A stretch of DNA of 47,784 bases from Sellimonas caecigallum (GCF_019754295.1 NZ_VIRV01000017.1:1-47784); one strand, 5' to 3'. Counted from the stretch's first letter, positions 17,386-26,743 are shown. Numbers and translations are program-made. Notes: generated by a model not told the origin, from the sequence alone.

Positions 17386-18153
17386 ATGACAATTCTTGAA
17401 GTGCAAAATTTAAAAAAGATATATACAACCCGGTTTGGAGGGAATCAAGTGGAGGCTTTGCGGAATGTGACCTTTTCCGTGGAAGATGGAGAGTACGTTG
17501 CGATAATGGGGGAATCTGGTTCCGGAAAAACGACGCTTCTCAATATCCTGGCTGCACTGGATAAACCGACGGGCGGACGCATCAAGTTGAAAGGGCGGGA
17601 TCTTTCAACTGTACCAGATAAGGAAATAGCAGCGTTTCGCCGTCAGAATCTGGGATTTGTCTTCCAGGATTTTAATCTCCTTGATACATTGTCTATCCGG
17701 GACAATATTTTTCTTCCGCTTGTCCTTGCAGGAAAAAAATACCCGGAAATGGAACAGAGGATGATTCCCATTGCCAAAAGTCTTGGTATTTATGAACTCC
17801 TGAACAAATTCCCATATGAAGTGTCAGGAGGACAGAAACAAAGGACAGCGGTGGCCAGAGCATTGATCACGAAGCCGCAGCTGATCCTTGCGGACGAACC
17901 GACAGGAGCGTTGGACTCCAGAGCTTCCGATGAACTGTTAAGACAGTTCACAAAGATCAACGATACGGGACAGACGATCCTCATGGTTACCCACAGTGTC
18001 AAGGCAGCCAGCAATGCGAACAGAGTCCTCTTTATCAAGGACGGAGAAGTATTTCATCAGATCTACAGAGGGAAACTTCGAAATGAAGAATTGTATCAGA
18101 AAATTTCCGATACGCTCACGGTGCTGACTACAGGAGGTGAGCATCATGTTTAA
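17386..18153 (+). CDS. ABC transporter ATP-binding protein, BceA-like
   Basis: A 255-residue ATPase of the macrolide-exporter/LolD-like group. Motifs are Walker A GESGSGKTT (about 43-51), Q-loop FQDFNLL, signature VSGGQKQR, Walker B LILADEP and the H-loop in MVTHS. Paired with the FtsX-type permease it would form a Bce-type antimicrobial-peptide detoxification and sensing transporter. ATG 17386 fits the AAAGGTGG ribosome site; an upstream GTG 17374 overlaps that site. The 3' end overlaps the permease start by 8 bases. Confidence 0.93.
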   Translation: MTILEVQNLKKIYTTRFGGNQVEALRNVTFSVEDGEYVAIMGESGSGKTTLLNILAALDKPTGGRIKLKGRDLSTVPDKEIAAFRRQNLGFVFQDFNLLDTLSIRDNIFLPLVLAGKKYPEMEQRMIPIAKSLGIYELLNKFPYEVSGGQKQRTAVARALITKPQLILADEPTGALDSRASDELLRQFTKINDTGQTILMVTHSVKAASNANRVLFIKDGEVFHQIYRGKLRNEELYQKISDTLTVLTTGGEHHV

Positions 18154-20119
18154 AGGAATCTATGTTAAGCTTGCAGTGTCGAACCTGAAAAAGAACCGAA
18201 AATCCTATATCCCGTACATGATTACGAGTATCCTCACTGTGATGATGTTCTACGATATATACATGATCGCCATCAATACGGGGATTGATGATATGCCGGG
18301 CGATGACAGTGTACGCAGCGTGCTTGGCTTTGGAACTATGATCGTTGCCATCTTTGCCTGCATTTTCCTGTTTTACACAAATAACTTTCTTATGAAACAA
18401 AGGAAGAAAGAAATCGGCCTTTATAATGTACTTGGCATGGGTAAGAGAAATATTGCGGTTATGATGCTGTGGGAATCGCTGTTTATTGGAGCGGGAAGTA
18501 TCATTCTCGGAGTTCTTTTCGGCATTTTGATGGGGAAACTGATTTTCCTTATTCTGTACCGTATTCTTGGATATGGCACATCCTTTCAGTATGAAATATC
18601 CATCCAGGGAATCACTGTCACAGTCCTTCTTTTTGGCACAATCTTTTTTGTTACACTGCTTTTTAATCTGCTGCAGATCCGTCATACGAATCCGATTGAA
18701 CTGCTGCATGGAGGGAACGTAGGGGAGAGAGAGCCGAAGACGAAGGTTTTCATGACAATATTAGGGCTGATCATGCTTGTCGCAGGATATGTGATCGCAA
18801 ATAAGGTCGAAAACCCGGTTACAGCCATTACCATATTTTTTATCGCCGTCCTTCTTGTAGTCCTGGGAACATATGCTTTGTTTGTGGCGGGAAGTATTTT
18901 TGTCCTGAAACTTCTGAGAAAAAATAAAAAATTTTATTATCATCAGAGACATTTCCATTCTGTGTCAGGGATGATCTACCGGATGAAGCAAAATGCAGTG
19001 GGACTTGCTAATATCTGTATCCTCAGTACGATGGTGCTTGTGACGGTATCGACTACAGTGAGTCTGAATATGGGAATGGAGAATATTATGGGGAATCGTT
19101 TCCCGAAAGAATATATGCTGACATCCTATGACGGAACGGATGATGCGATTCGAAAGATCGACAATATCGTGACAGAAGAGATAAACAGGTATGGGCTTAC
19201 GCGAGAGAACGCATTTCGCTGTCAGTACGTGGATGTGACGGCTCAGAAAAAAGACGGGAAATTTATACCGGAAAGCCTTGGAGCAAGTTTTTATCCGGAT
19301 AAGGCGATTATGGAGGTTGCTCCGGTAAGCTACTATAACGAGATGAACGGAGAAAATGTGAAGCTGGAAGACGGAGAAGCAGTCCTGTTTACTGTTTCCG
19401 AAGAAAATTATGGGAAAGAGGAGCTGACTTTGGGCGATCAGACATACCGAATCAAAAAAGAGACCGACACCCTTGCCATGGCTGAAAAAGAGGCGTTCCC
19501 GTATATGGACCAGTACTATCTGTTTGTAAAAGATGAAAGTATTTTAAATGAACTGATCAAAAAGTACGGAAAGGGGAGTACTCCGTCTTACGTATATGGA
19601 TTTGACCTGGAAGGAAGCAAGGAAAACAAGACAGCGGCTGCAAACGCAATACAGACTCGCCTGACAAATGAATCAAAGATTTCGGCAGCGGGAGAACTGA
19701 GAGATGATTTCGAAAAGGATTTCCATTCCTTATATGGAAGCTTTCTTTTCCTTGGTCTTTTCCTCGGAAGCCTCTTTTTGATGGCGACTGTGCTGATCAT
19801 TTACTACAAACAGATCTCGGAAGGATATGAAGATCAGAGACGCTATCAGATCATGGCAAAAGTCGGGATGAGCAAAAAGGAGATCAAGAAAAGTATAAAT
19901 GGTCAAGTTCGTCTGGTATTCTTCATCCCTCTTTGTTTTGCCGTCATACATGTCATAGCAGCCTTCCGGCTTATGGACAAGATTCTGATACTCATGAACT
20001 TGACAAATACAAACCTGTTCATTGCATGCACTGCGGGAACGGTTCTCGCATTTGCGGTAATCTACATTGTTGTATTTAAAATCACGGCGCGGGAATATTA
20101 TAAGATCGTGACGAAATAG
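18146..20119 (+). CDS. FtsX-like ABC transporter permease, BceB-like
   Basis: A 657-residue permease. The topology is that of BceB: one N-terminal helix, groups of helices to about residue 310, a large extracellular domain (about 320-530) between helices 7 and 8, and three C-terminal helices. The long extracellular domain is the feature that lets Bce permeases contact peptide antibiotics and their cognate kinase. ATG 18146 has a GGAGGTGA ribosome site inside the end of the ATPase gene. The dedicated kinase is not adjacent, which is unusual for the family; the BceRS-like pair at 9.7-11.4 kb is the obvious candidate. Confidence 0.92.
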   Translation: MFKGIYVKLAVSNLKKNRKSYIPYMITSILTVMMFYDIYMIAINTGIDDMPGDDSVRSVLGFGTMIVAIFACIFLFYTNNFLMKQRKKEIGLYNVLGMGKRNIAVMMLWESLFIGAGSIILGVLFGILMGKLIFLILYRILGYGTSFQYEISIQGITVTVLLFGTIFFVTLLFNLLQIRHTNPIELLHGGNVGEREPKTKVFMTILGLIMLVAGYVIANKVENPVTAITIFFIAVLLVVLGTYALFVAGSIFVLKLLRKNKKFYYHQRHFHSVSGMIYRMKQNAVGLANICILSTMVLVTVSTTVSLNMGMENIMGNRFPKEYMLTSYDGTDDAIRKIDNIVTEEINRYGLTRENAFRCQYVDVTAQKKDGKFIPESLGASFYPDKAIMEVAPVSYYNEMNGENVKLEDGEAVLFTVSEENYGKEELTLGDQTYRIKKETDTLAMAEKEAFPYMDQYYLFVKDESILNELIKKYGKGSTPSYVYGFDLEGSKENKTAAANAIQTRLTNESKISAAGELRDDFEKDFHSLYGSFLFLGLFLGSLFLMATVLIIYYKQISEGYEDQRRYQIMAKVGMSKKEIKKSINGQVRLVFFIPLCFAVIHVIAAFRLMDKILILMNLTNTNLFIACTAGTVLAFAVIYIVVFKITAREYYKIVTK

Positions 20120-20140
20120 AAGGAAATACCGATGTGATGG

Positions 20141-20173
20141 GGCGGCGTTTGCATACGCCGCCATTTGTCTTTT
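20141..20173. terminator. Bidirectional terminator
   Basis: GGCGGCGT (20141-20148) pairs with ACGCCGCC (20155-20162), followed by a T-rich stretch on the + strand. It lies between the convergent permease and aminotransferase genes. Confidence 0.85.
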
Positions 20174-20178
20174 TGAAG

Positions 20179-21273
20179 TTAGTGGAAAAAACGAATGATC
20201 GCATCCAGAAGCCGGTCGTTATCATCCGGGAGCATGATGCAGAAGCGGAAAAATTCGCCTCTTAGACCAGGGAAGGATGTACAGTCTCGGATCATCAGTT
20301 TCTGGCGGATCAGACAGTCAAAGAGGGAAAAAGCGGAATGTGCAGGATCGTTGATCTTTACGAGTATGAAATTAGCGTCGCTGGGATAGACGGTAAGCTC
20401 CGGTATTTCGGAAAGTCTTTGTATCATGCGGTCGCGCTCGGATGATATGAGGGCTTTTGTTTTTTGGATAAATGAACTATCTGAAAAAAGCACTTCTCCG
20501 GCAAATGCCGCGACGCTGTTGACACTCCAGGGATTTTGGACTTTACGCAAGTAAGAGAGAAATTCCACATTGGAGCATGCGCCGTATCCGAGACGAAGCC
20601 CAGGAGCTGCAAAAAATTTCGAAACGCCGCGGATAACCATGAGATTGTCAAAATACGGGATCAGAGGCATAGCAAGTGCGTATGCCTGGGAAAACTCAGC
20701 GTAAGTTTCATCGACCATGACAAACGTGCCTTCCTTGCGGCAGGCAGCAAGAAGAACTCTCAGCTCTTCTGTGGAAAAAGAAGAAGCGGTAGGGTTGTTG
20801 GGATTGCAAAGTATCAAAAAGTCCGCGTTCTCACGTTTTATTGCCTGGATAATATCATGAATGTCAGGATGGAAGAGGGTATCCTGATCCAGATAATACT
20901 CGGAATACGAACAGCCGGACAGAGAAAGCTCGCGCTCGTATTCCGAGTAAGAAGGTCCAATCTGAAGGGCATGGCGGATGCTGCGGGATTCAATCAGAAG
21001 AGAGAGCAGTTCTGTAGAACCATTTCCCACAAGAATATATTCATTGGAGAGCCCGCAGTAGTTTCCGATGGCTTCCCGGAGCGAACGATATTCCCGGTCT
21101 GGATAGCGTTCAAGAAGAGAGGATAATTTCCGGGAGATTGCATCACTTACTTGTTTTGGGAAACCAAGTGGATTGACGTTTGCCCCAAAACAGACGATCT
21201 CTTCTTTTGGGATATGGTAGATTTCTTCGATCTTTTCCAGATCGCTGCCGTGAAATGGATTTGTTGTTTTCAT
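20179..21273 (-). CDS. PLP-dependent aminotransferase, HisC/CobD-like
   Basis: A 364-residue class I/II aminotransferase-fold enzyme. PLP residues are visible: NPNNP (157-161), Asp188 in MVDETYAEF, and the Schiff-base Lys219 in GVSKFF, followed by the phosphate-binding Arg in GLRLGYG. It resembles histidinol-phosphate aminotransferases and threonine-phosphate decarboxylases (CobD); the FGANVNPLGFP start resembles CobD-type proteins. No histidine or cobalamin genes are nearby, so the substrate is open. The start is at 21273 because CAAGGAG precedes it on the minus strand; the longer frame to 21345 has no ribosome site. It is the only large gene on the minus strand here. Confidence 0.85.
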   Translation of the reverse strand: MKTTNPFHGSDLEKIEEIYHIPKEEIVCFGANVNPLGFPKQVSDAISRKLSSLLERYPDREYRSLREAIGNYCGLSNEYILVGNGSTELLSLLIESRSIRHALQIGPSYSEYERELSLSGCSYSEYYLDQDTLFHPDIHDIIQAIKRENADFLILCNPNNPTASSFSTEELRVLLAACRKEGTFVMVDETYAEFSQAYALAMPLIPYFDNLMVIRGVSKFFAAPGLRLGYGACSNVEFLSYLRKVQNPWSVNSVAAFAGEVLFSDSSFIQKTKALISSERDRMIQRLSEIPELTVYPSDANFILVKINDPAHSAFSLFDCLIRQKLMIRDCTSFPGLRGEFFRFCIMLPDDNDRLLDAIIRFFH

Positions 21274-21310
21274 AATAAAATCTCCTTGTCGATAAATTTC
21301 CCTGCGGGGA

Positions 21311-21372
21311 TTGCAAGATGAAGTCGAATAATGATATAATTTCAATTATAGTATGATTTGCAAAAAATGCAA
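21311..21372. promoter_or_regulatory. Overlapping divergent promoters
   Basis: On the + strand, TTGCAA (21311-21316), 18-base spacer, TATAAT (21335-21340), serving the three-gene operon. On the minus strand, TTGCAT (21372-21367), 16-base spacer, TATAAT (21350-21345), serving the aminotransferase. The two overlap, so the promoters may compete. Confidence 0.6.
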
Positions 21373-21393
21373 TGCAAGAAGTAGGTGGCAGGC

Positions 21394-24300
21394 TTGAAAA
21401 ATAAGATAAAACGATTTTCAAATGGAGATTTTCGGAAAACACAGCCGGATGTTCGGTTTTCAGAGACAAATTTGATCCTTCTGATCGGAGAGGGAGAAGT
21501 ATATCAGGGGAGCTTTACGATCGAGAGTAAAAACGATGCGGTCGTGAGAGGTCTTGTGTACACTTCTTCGTTCCGGATGAAATTAAAGGAAAGCGGATTC
21601 GAGGGAAGCTCGGTAGAGATTTCTTTTACGTACGATGCGAAAGGGCTGGAGCCGGGATATGTCGAAAATGGGTATTTAACTGTTGTCTGCAACGGCGGAG
21701 AGTATCGGCTTTCCTTTACAGCGGTTATTGAGCGGCCGTATTTGATGACATCCCATGGAAAAGTGCAGAATATGAAAGATTTTAAACTCCTGGCTATGAA
21801 GGATTTTATGGAAGCGCAGCGTCTTTTCCGGTCTATGAGTTTCTATGAGATATTAAGGTATGAGAATCCAAGAGTGGTGGCTCTTTACAATAATATGAGA
21901 AAATGGTCTCTGGGCGAGCAGGCGGTAGAGGAATTCCTCGTAGGAATCAAACAGAAAGAATGTCTTTTTCTGTCGCTTTCAGAATATGGCAAAAAATTTG
22001 ACTGCCCAAATGAAGCCATCCGGGAGAATATTATTATTACAAAAAACACATGGGGCTATATGCCGATTCAGGTTTTTGCGGAAGGTGGGTTTATCCAGAT
22101 ATCCCGAAAAGAATTTTCTACAGATGATTTTCTTGGCAACACATACGGCTTTCCGTATATTATCACACCGCATGCACTGCATGCGGGAAAGAATTTCGGA
22201 AGGATCATTTTCCGCACACCGTATGAACAGATCGTATATGAGATTGAGGCATGCCGGGAGGGGGTTCACACTCCGAAGCACGAACAGACTTTTTACCTCT
22301 CTCAGATCATCAAAGGATACTTTTCCACTATCACAGGGAAAAGCGACCTCATCAGCTGGGCGGAAGATACGGTACAGCTTGCCGGGCAGATGGAAAATTT
22401 GGGGGCAGACTCTCAGTTCTGTTCTCTGATCAAAGCCAATGCTTATCTGGAGAGCGGTCAATCGGAGCAGGCAGCGGAGATACTTGACAATTACAGTTAC
22501 AGTCGGTTTGATATGGCGAGAAAACCGGAAACAAGTACCTACTATCTGTATCTGAGTGTTCTTTTGAAAAAGAATGCAGGGCAGATCGGACATGTGGCAG
22601 AAGAGCTGAGAAAAGTGTATCTGAAGCGCCCTTATATGTGGGGTGTCCTCTGCATGCTCTGTGATATTGATCCGGAATATAAAAACATCACAAGGCGGCT
22701 GGCAGCGTTGGAAAAGCACTTCTATGCCAACCGGTCGAGGAACACACTTCTTTATTTCCAGGCATTTAAGTGTTACCGAGAAAATGTTTCCTCCCTTAAA
22801 AAACTTGGCATGTTTGAAATCCGTGTGCTTGATTTTGCATCCAGATATGGACTTTTTACAAGAGAACTTGCTCTTTATACGGCTAACCTGGCGGGTCAGC
22901 AAAAGGCATATGACAGACATCTTTTCCGTTTGATGGAACGCCTTTACGATGAATACAAGGATCCGATGATCCTCACTGCTATCTGTACACTGCTTATCAA
23001 GGGCAATCAGATCAAGGAGGAGTGTTTTAAGTGGTATGAGCTTGCTGTACAGCAGGAGATAAAAATCGTACAGCTTTACGAATATTATATGATGACGATC
23101 AATGAGTGGAAGATACGCGATCCGCTCCCGAAATCTGTACTCCTTTATTTCATGCATGGAAATACCCTGACTTATGAGAAGACAGCATTTCTTTACGCAA
23201 ACATTATTCAATTCCAGGAAGAGAGCAGCGACATCTATACATTTTACAGGGATAAGATGGAGTCCTTTGCCTGGGATCAGCTTACGAAGAGACACATCAA
23301 CGAAGCGCTCCGTATTATCTATAAACGATTCTGTACGGAGAAGGACATGACTCCGGAGAGAATAGATGCTATGAATGACATTTGCCACGCGTATGAGGTA
23401 AAGACGAATCTGCCTTTTATGAAGTCGGTAATGGTCATTGAAAAAGACGGAGACATTTATCAGAGAGTAGCTGTGGCAGATGGAAAAGCAAGAATCTTTC
23501 TCTATGACAAAGATTCCAGGATCGTGTGGGAATCTTTGAATGGTCGGCATTATACAGATTCAATCCCATATGAGACGACCAGACTTTTCTATGAGATGCG
23601 TTTTATGGAACTTTTAAAACAAAAACAGAAAGATAAGGAAAACAAAGAAGAGGTAGAGGAAAAGCCGGAGCTAACCATTTCCAATATCCGGGAATACGGA
23701 CTGGAAATGTTCGATGAAGAAGATGCGTTCCGCTTTTTGACCAAAAAGATCCGTGAAGAGGGATACGATGAAGAGGAATTCCTTTTGTATCTTTGCTTTG
23801 AGATGTTCAGGAGAGGATTATATGACAAAGTAAGCCTTACATACCTTTCCATGTATTATTGCGGCGCTACAAGAGATATGAAAAAGATCTGGCACGCAGC
23901 GCGGGAACAAGAAATCGCAACCGATAAGATTGCAGAACGAATCATTACTCAGATGATCTTTTCAGAAAATCTGTTCCAGGAAGAAGAGATTTTTGCAGAT
24001 TACTGCGCAGGGACAGCATATTTCAGGTTGAAGCGCGCTTACTTAGCTTATATATCCAGAGAGTATCTGCTCCGCGATCGCCTTGTGAAAGAGTGCATTT
24101 TTGATATTGTTGCAGCGGAAATAAAGAATGGAGAAGAACTTCCGGATATCTGTAAGATCGCTTATCTGAAATACTATTCAGAACATGATGCGGAAAAAGC
24201 ATCGGAGGAGATGGTAAAACAGTTTCTGATAGAACTTTGTGAAAAGCAGATTGTATTTCCGTTCTATCTTAAATACAGTGAAAATCTTCTGAGAGAGGTT

Positions 24301-24690
24301 ATGCTGTATGACAAGATCATACTGGAATACCGAGCTCACAGAGACAGCCTTGTGTTTATTGAATATCGGATATGCTATGAAAAGGCGGACAAAAGAGAGC
24401 ATGTATATCAAAAAGAGATTATGCCTGCTGTGTATGAGGATATTCATGTGATGGAGTTCGTTCTCTATGAGGATGAAAAGATGGAATATCGATTCAAAGA
24501 ACAGCGGGCGGATGGAAGCGTGTCCGTATCAGATTTCAAAGAATATCGTATACAAAAGGAAGTGCCGGCTTATGGAACATACGGAAGGCTTAACGATATG
24601 TCTGAACTTACAAAAGAAGCACTTGATCAGGCTATGGCAGAGTATATGCGGGAGGAGAAGCTGGCAAGGGAGTTCTTTATGCTATATTAG
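21394..24690 (+). CDS. Very large helical-repeat protein, DUF5717-like (first gene of a three-gene system)
   Basis: About 1,098 residues, function unknown. The N-terminal part (about 15-115) is a beta-sandwich-like domain. Most of the remainder (about 115-900) is a helical solenoid with many short Tyr/Leu/Ala-rich helix pairs resembling TPR or HEAT repeats. The C-terminal part (about 990-1090) returns to beta strands with alternating charged residues. No signal peptide or membrane helix is seen, so it is probably cytoplasmic. It resembles the DUF5717 family as I recall it. The start is uncertain: TTG 21394 fits the AGGTGG ribosome site; GTG 21385 overlaps it. The next gene begins 15 bases after the stop. 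Size and repeats suggest a scaffold. Confidence 0.75.
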   Translation: MKNKIKRFSNGDFRKTQPDVRFSETNLILLIGEGEVYQGSFTIESKNDAVVRGLVYTSSFRMKLKESGFEGSSVEISFTYDAKGLEPGYVENGYLTVVCNGGEYRLSFTAVIERPYLMTSHGKVQNMKDFKLLAMKDFMEAQRLFRSMSFYEILRYENPRVVALYNNMRKWSLGEQAVEEFLVGIKQKECLFLSLSEYGKKFDCPNEAIRENIIITKNTWGYMPIQVFAEGGFIQISRKEFSTDDFLGNTYGFPYIITPHALHAGKNFGRIIFRTPYEQIVYEIEACREGVHTPKHEQTFYLSQIIKGYFSTITGKSDLISWAEDTVQLAGQMENLGADSQFCSLIKANAYLESGQSEQAAEILDNYSYSRFDMARKPETSTYYLYLSVLLKKNAGQIGHVAEELRKVYLKRPYMWGVLCMLCDIDPEYKNITRRLAALEKHFYANRSRNTLLYFQAFKCYRENVSSLKKLGMFEIRVLDFASRYGLFTRELALYTANLAGQQKAYDRHLFRLMERLYDEYKDPMILTAICTLLIKGNQIKEECFKWYELAVQQEIKIVQLYEYYMMTINEWKIRDPLPKSVLLYFMHGNTLTYEKTAFLYANIIQFQEESSDIYTFYRDKMESFAWDQLTKRHINEALRIIYKRFCTEKDMTPERIDAMNDICHAYEVKTNLPFMKSVMVIEKDGDIYQRVAVADGKARIFLYDKDSRIVWESLNGRHYTDSIPYETTRLFYEMRFMELLKQKQKDKENKEEVEEKPELTISNIREYGLEMFDEEDAFRFLTKKIREEGYDEEEFLLYLCFEMFRRGLYDKVSLTYLSMYYCGATRDMKKIWHAAREQEIATDKIAERIITQMIFSENLFQEEEIFADYCAGTAYFRLKRAYLAYISREYLLRDRLVKECIFDIVAAEIKNGEELPDICKIAYLKYYSEHDAEKASEEMVKQFLIELCEKQIVFPFYLKYSENLLREVMLYDKIILEYRAHRDSLVFIEYRICYEKADKREHVYQKEIMPAVYEDIHVMEFVLYEDEKMEYRFKEQRADGSVSVSDFKEYRIQKEVPAYGTYGRLNDMSELTKEALDQAMAEYMREEKLAREFFMLY

Positions 24691-24705
24691 AAAGGGGGAG
24701 AGACG

Positions 24706-25998
24706 ATGGAAAGAAACGGTTATATCATTGGATATGATCTAAATGAAAAAGGGTGTCAGATCAGTTATTACGACGAAGATAAACATGAATTAAAGACACT
24801 GGAAGTGGCCGCAGACAATTATCAGATCCCCCTGATGGTGGGGCATTATAAAGAAGCCTGGATGTTTGGTCGGGAAGCACAGCGTGCTGCCATGATGGAG
24901 AAGGGATGGGTCGTCTCGGATCTGTATGGAAAAGCACTGCGGCAAGAAAAAGTAGAAAAAGACGGGACAATTTACGAAGCTTCCTGGCTTTTGCAGAAGT
25001 TTGTGGAGCTTACGCTCCAGACGTTCCGGAAAAAGAAAATCTCTTATTTGAGCTTTGCGGTACCTTGGATCGATAAAGATGTGAGGACTCTCCTGACAAA
25101 GGCCGCTGTAAATGCCGGTGTTGACAAAGATGCTGTGTATGCTATGGATTACAAGGAAAGTTTCTGTTATTACATGCTGTATCAGCCTAAGGAATTGTGG
25201 CAGTATGAGTCGGCGCTGTTTTACTGTGACAGAGATAAAATCGAGGCGTATATGCTGAAAAAGCTCAACACAGAGTATCGCAGAGAGCGGGAAAGCTTCA
25301 TCAGTGTGGAAAAAGTGGCGGAAGCAGAGATGGAAGAACTAAGAGCAGTTTATCCGGTGCTGAATGTTGATAAGGCTAAAAATGCGGATGAACGTTTTAA
25401 GCATTTCATCGAAGGGGTATTTGACAAAAAGCATGTCTCCTCTGTTTATCTTACTGGGGAAGGGTTTGAAAATAACTGGTATCCGCATTCGCAGAAAGTG
25501 CTCTGCAACGGAAGAAGAGCATTCATGGGAAACAATCTTTACAGCAAAGGGGCGTGCTACTGCGGGCTGAAAAAGCAGACAGGAGACAGCGATGTTCCGA
25601 CGTATCTCGATGAGACAAAGCTGACAGAACAGATTTGTCTGAAGATGAGGATTGACGGAGAAGATGTCTGGTATCCGGTAGTGGCTTTCGGTTCCCACTG
25701 GTATGAAAACGATCAGCATTGGGAAGTTCTTCTGGAAGATACGGATGACATTGAGATACATATTGAATCACTTGTTACCGGGCAGTGGAGAGTGGAGACG
25801 GTCTCTTTTGACGGGATGCCGAAGCGGAAAGAATATTCCATGAAGCTGCGAGTACAGACACAGTTTGACAATGAACGCACATGCCGCTTGATTTTCGAGG
25901 ATGCGGGATTTGGAGAATTCTTTCCGGCAACGGACTTTCGGACGGAAAAAACGATATATCTGGGAGGGACAAATGGGCAGTTTAATTCTTTGTCGTAA
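24706..25998 (+). CDS. Hsp70/actin-like (ASKHA-fold) protein with degenerate nucleotide loop, DUF5716-like
   Basis: A 430-residue protein of unknown function that follows the Hsp70 plan. IIGYDLNEKGCQISYYD (7-23) corresponds to the phosphate-1 strand pair. FAVPWIDKDVRTLLTKAA (117-134) plus NAGV matches the Hsp70 VP...R..L..AA..AG segment. YCDRDKIEAYML (173-184) sits where Hsp70 has DLGGGT but lacks the glycines. VYLTGEGF (247-254) and YSKGACYCGL (279-288) match the adenosine-binding region. The C-terminal part (about 305-430) is beta-rich and could be a substrate-binding-domain equivalent. The degenerate phosphate-2 loop suggests weak or no ATP hydrolysis. GGGGGAGA precedes ATG 24706. The 3' end overlaps the next gene by 26 bases. 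Confidence 0.72.
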   Translation: MERNGYIIGYDLNEKGCQISYYDEDKHELKTLEVAADNYQIPLMVGHYKEAWMFGREAQRAAMMEKGWVVSDLYGKALRQEKVEKDGTIYEASWLLQKFVELTLQTFRKKKISYLSFAVPWIDKDVRTLLTKAAVNAGVDKDAVYAMDYKESFCYYMLYQPKELWQYESALFYCDRDKIEAYMLKKLNTEYRRERESFISVEKVAEAEMEELRAVYPVLNVDKAKNADERFKHFIEGVFDKKHVSSVYLTGEGFENNWYPHSQKVLCNGRRAFMGNNLYSKGACYCGLKKQTGDSDVPTYLDETKLTEQICLKMRIDGEDVWYPVVAFGSHWYENDQHWEVLLEDTDDIEIHIESLVTGQWRVETVSFDGMPKRKEYSMKLRVQTQFDNERTCRLIFEDAGFGEFFPATDFRTEKTIYLGGTNGQFNSLS

Positions 25999-26734
25999 AA
26001 AGAAGGCCGAACAGCCTTATGAGATTACGAGAATTCACAGGAAAATTTATACGATAGAAGAGTTGTGCTACTATCTTTGCAACAACCTTTATCTGATCGA
26101 TTATACGATCATGAATGAGAAGATCTGCGAATGGCTGTATCTGGAACTTGATATGAAAGATCTGGCAAAAGAGCTTCTGGAACTGATGCAGCGCCATGGA
26201 ACCATTGAACAGTTTGTCTTAAAGATTCTCGGATATGCCAAGATCTACACCAAACAGGAGATGGAACATATACAGAATGTGCTGGATCGTCTGAAAAACC
26301 AAAAGGAAATTGAGCGCAGGAAGTATAAAGCCGACAACCTTCTGGAGAGTGGAGAATGTGAGGCCGCTATCCTTGTTTATCTGTCAATCCTTCAGGAGAA
26401 GAGGGATGAGACGATGGAGAGGTTTTATGGAAAAGTTTACGGCTGCCTGGGAGCGGCCTACGGCAGAGAATTTCTTTATAAGGAATCTGCTGCTATGTAC
26501 GAGCAGGCATATAAGATTTGTGGAGACGAAACGATGCTCCGGGCATATTTGTATGCATGTTCACGCTATATGACAGAAGAGGATTATCAGGATCTGATTT
26601 TGACAAATGAGATGTATCTGTCTGCGGCAGAAGAGATTGAAAATAAGGAAAATGAAACAGAAAGAGAGCAGAAGTCATCCGGCGACAGAACACTTTTGGA
26701 AAAATGGAAACGCCAGTACCGCAGGTATCAGTAA
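25973..26734 (+). CDS. Small TPR-like helical protein (third gene of the system)
   Basis: A 253-residue protein starting at ATG 25973 (GGGAGGG ribosome site), inside the 3' end of the Hsp70-like gene, so the two are translationally coupled. Residues about 100-210 form paired helices of TPR type (a SGECEAAILVYLSIL helix, later YGRE.LYKESAAMYEQAY). The N-terminal 90 residues are helical with a YTIEELCYYL segment. The C-terminus is charged. It has no signal peptide. In eukaryotic systems TPR proteins act as Hsp70 co-chaperones; pairing of a TPR-like protein with an Hsp70-like protein here suggests a similar relation, as inference only. Confidence 0.7.
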   Translation: MGSLILCRKKKAEQPYEITRIHRKIYTIEELCYYLCNNLYLIDYTIMNEKICEWLYLELDMKDLAKELLELMQRHGTIEQFVLKILGYAKIYTKQEMEHIQNVLDRLKNQKEIERRKYKADNLLESGECEAAILVYLSILQEKRDETMERFYGKVYGCLGAAYGREFLYKESAAMYEQAYKICGDETMLRAYLYACSRYMTEEDYQDLILTNEMYLSAAEEIENKENETEREQKSSGDRTLLEKWKRQYRRYQ

Positions 26735-26743
26735 GAGAAAACA

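Noticed and set aside
21308-21323. A second BceR-type operator (matches 15 of 16 bases at 17290-17305)
   Set aside because: Only one repeat copy is present and the match is explained by the TTGCAA -35 box of the + strand promoter.
21979-23550. 523-residue minus-strand frame
   Set aside because: Shadow of the large repeat protein; no ribosome site, atypical composition rich in Cys/His/Phe.
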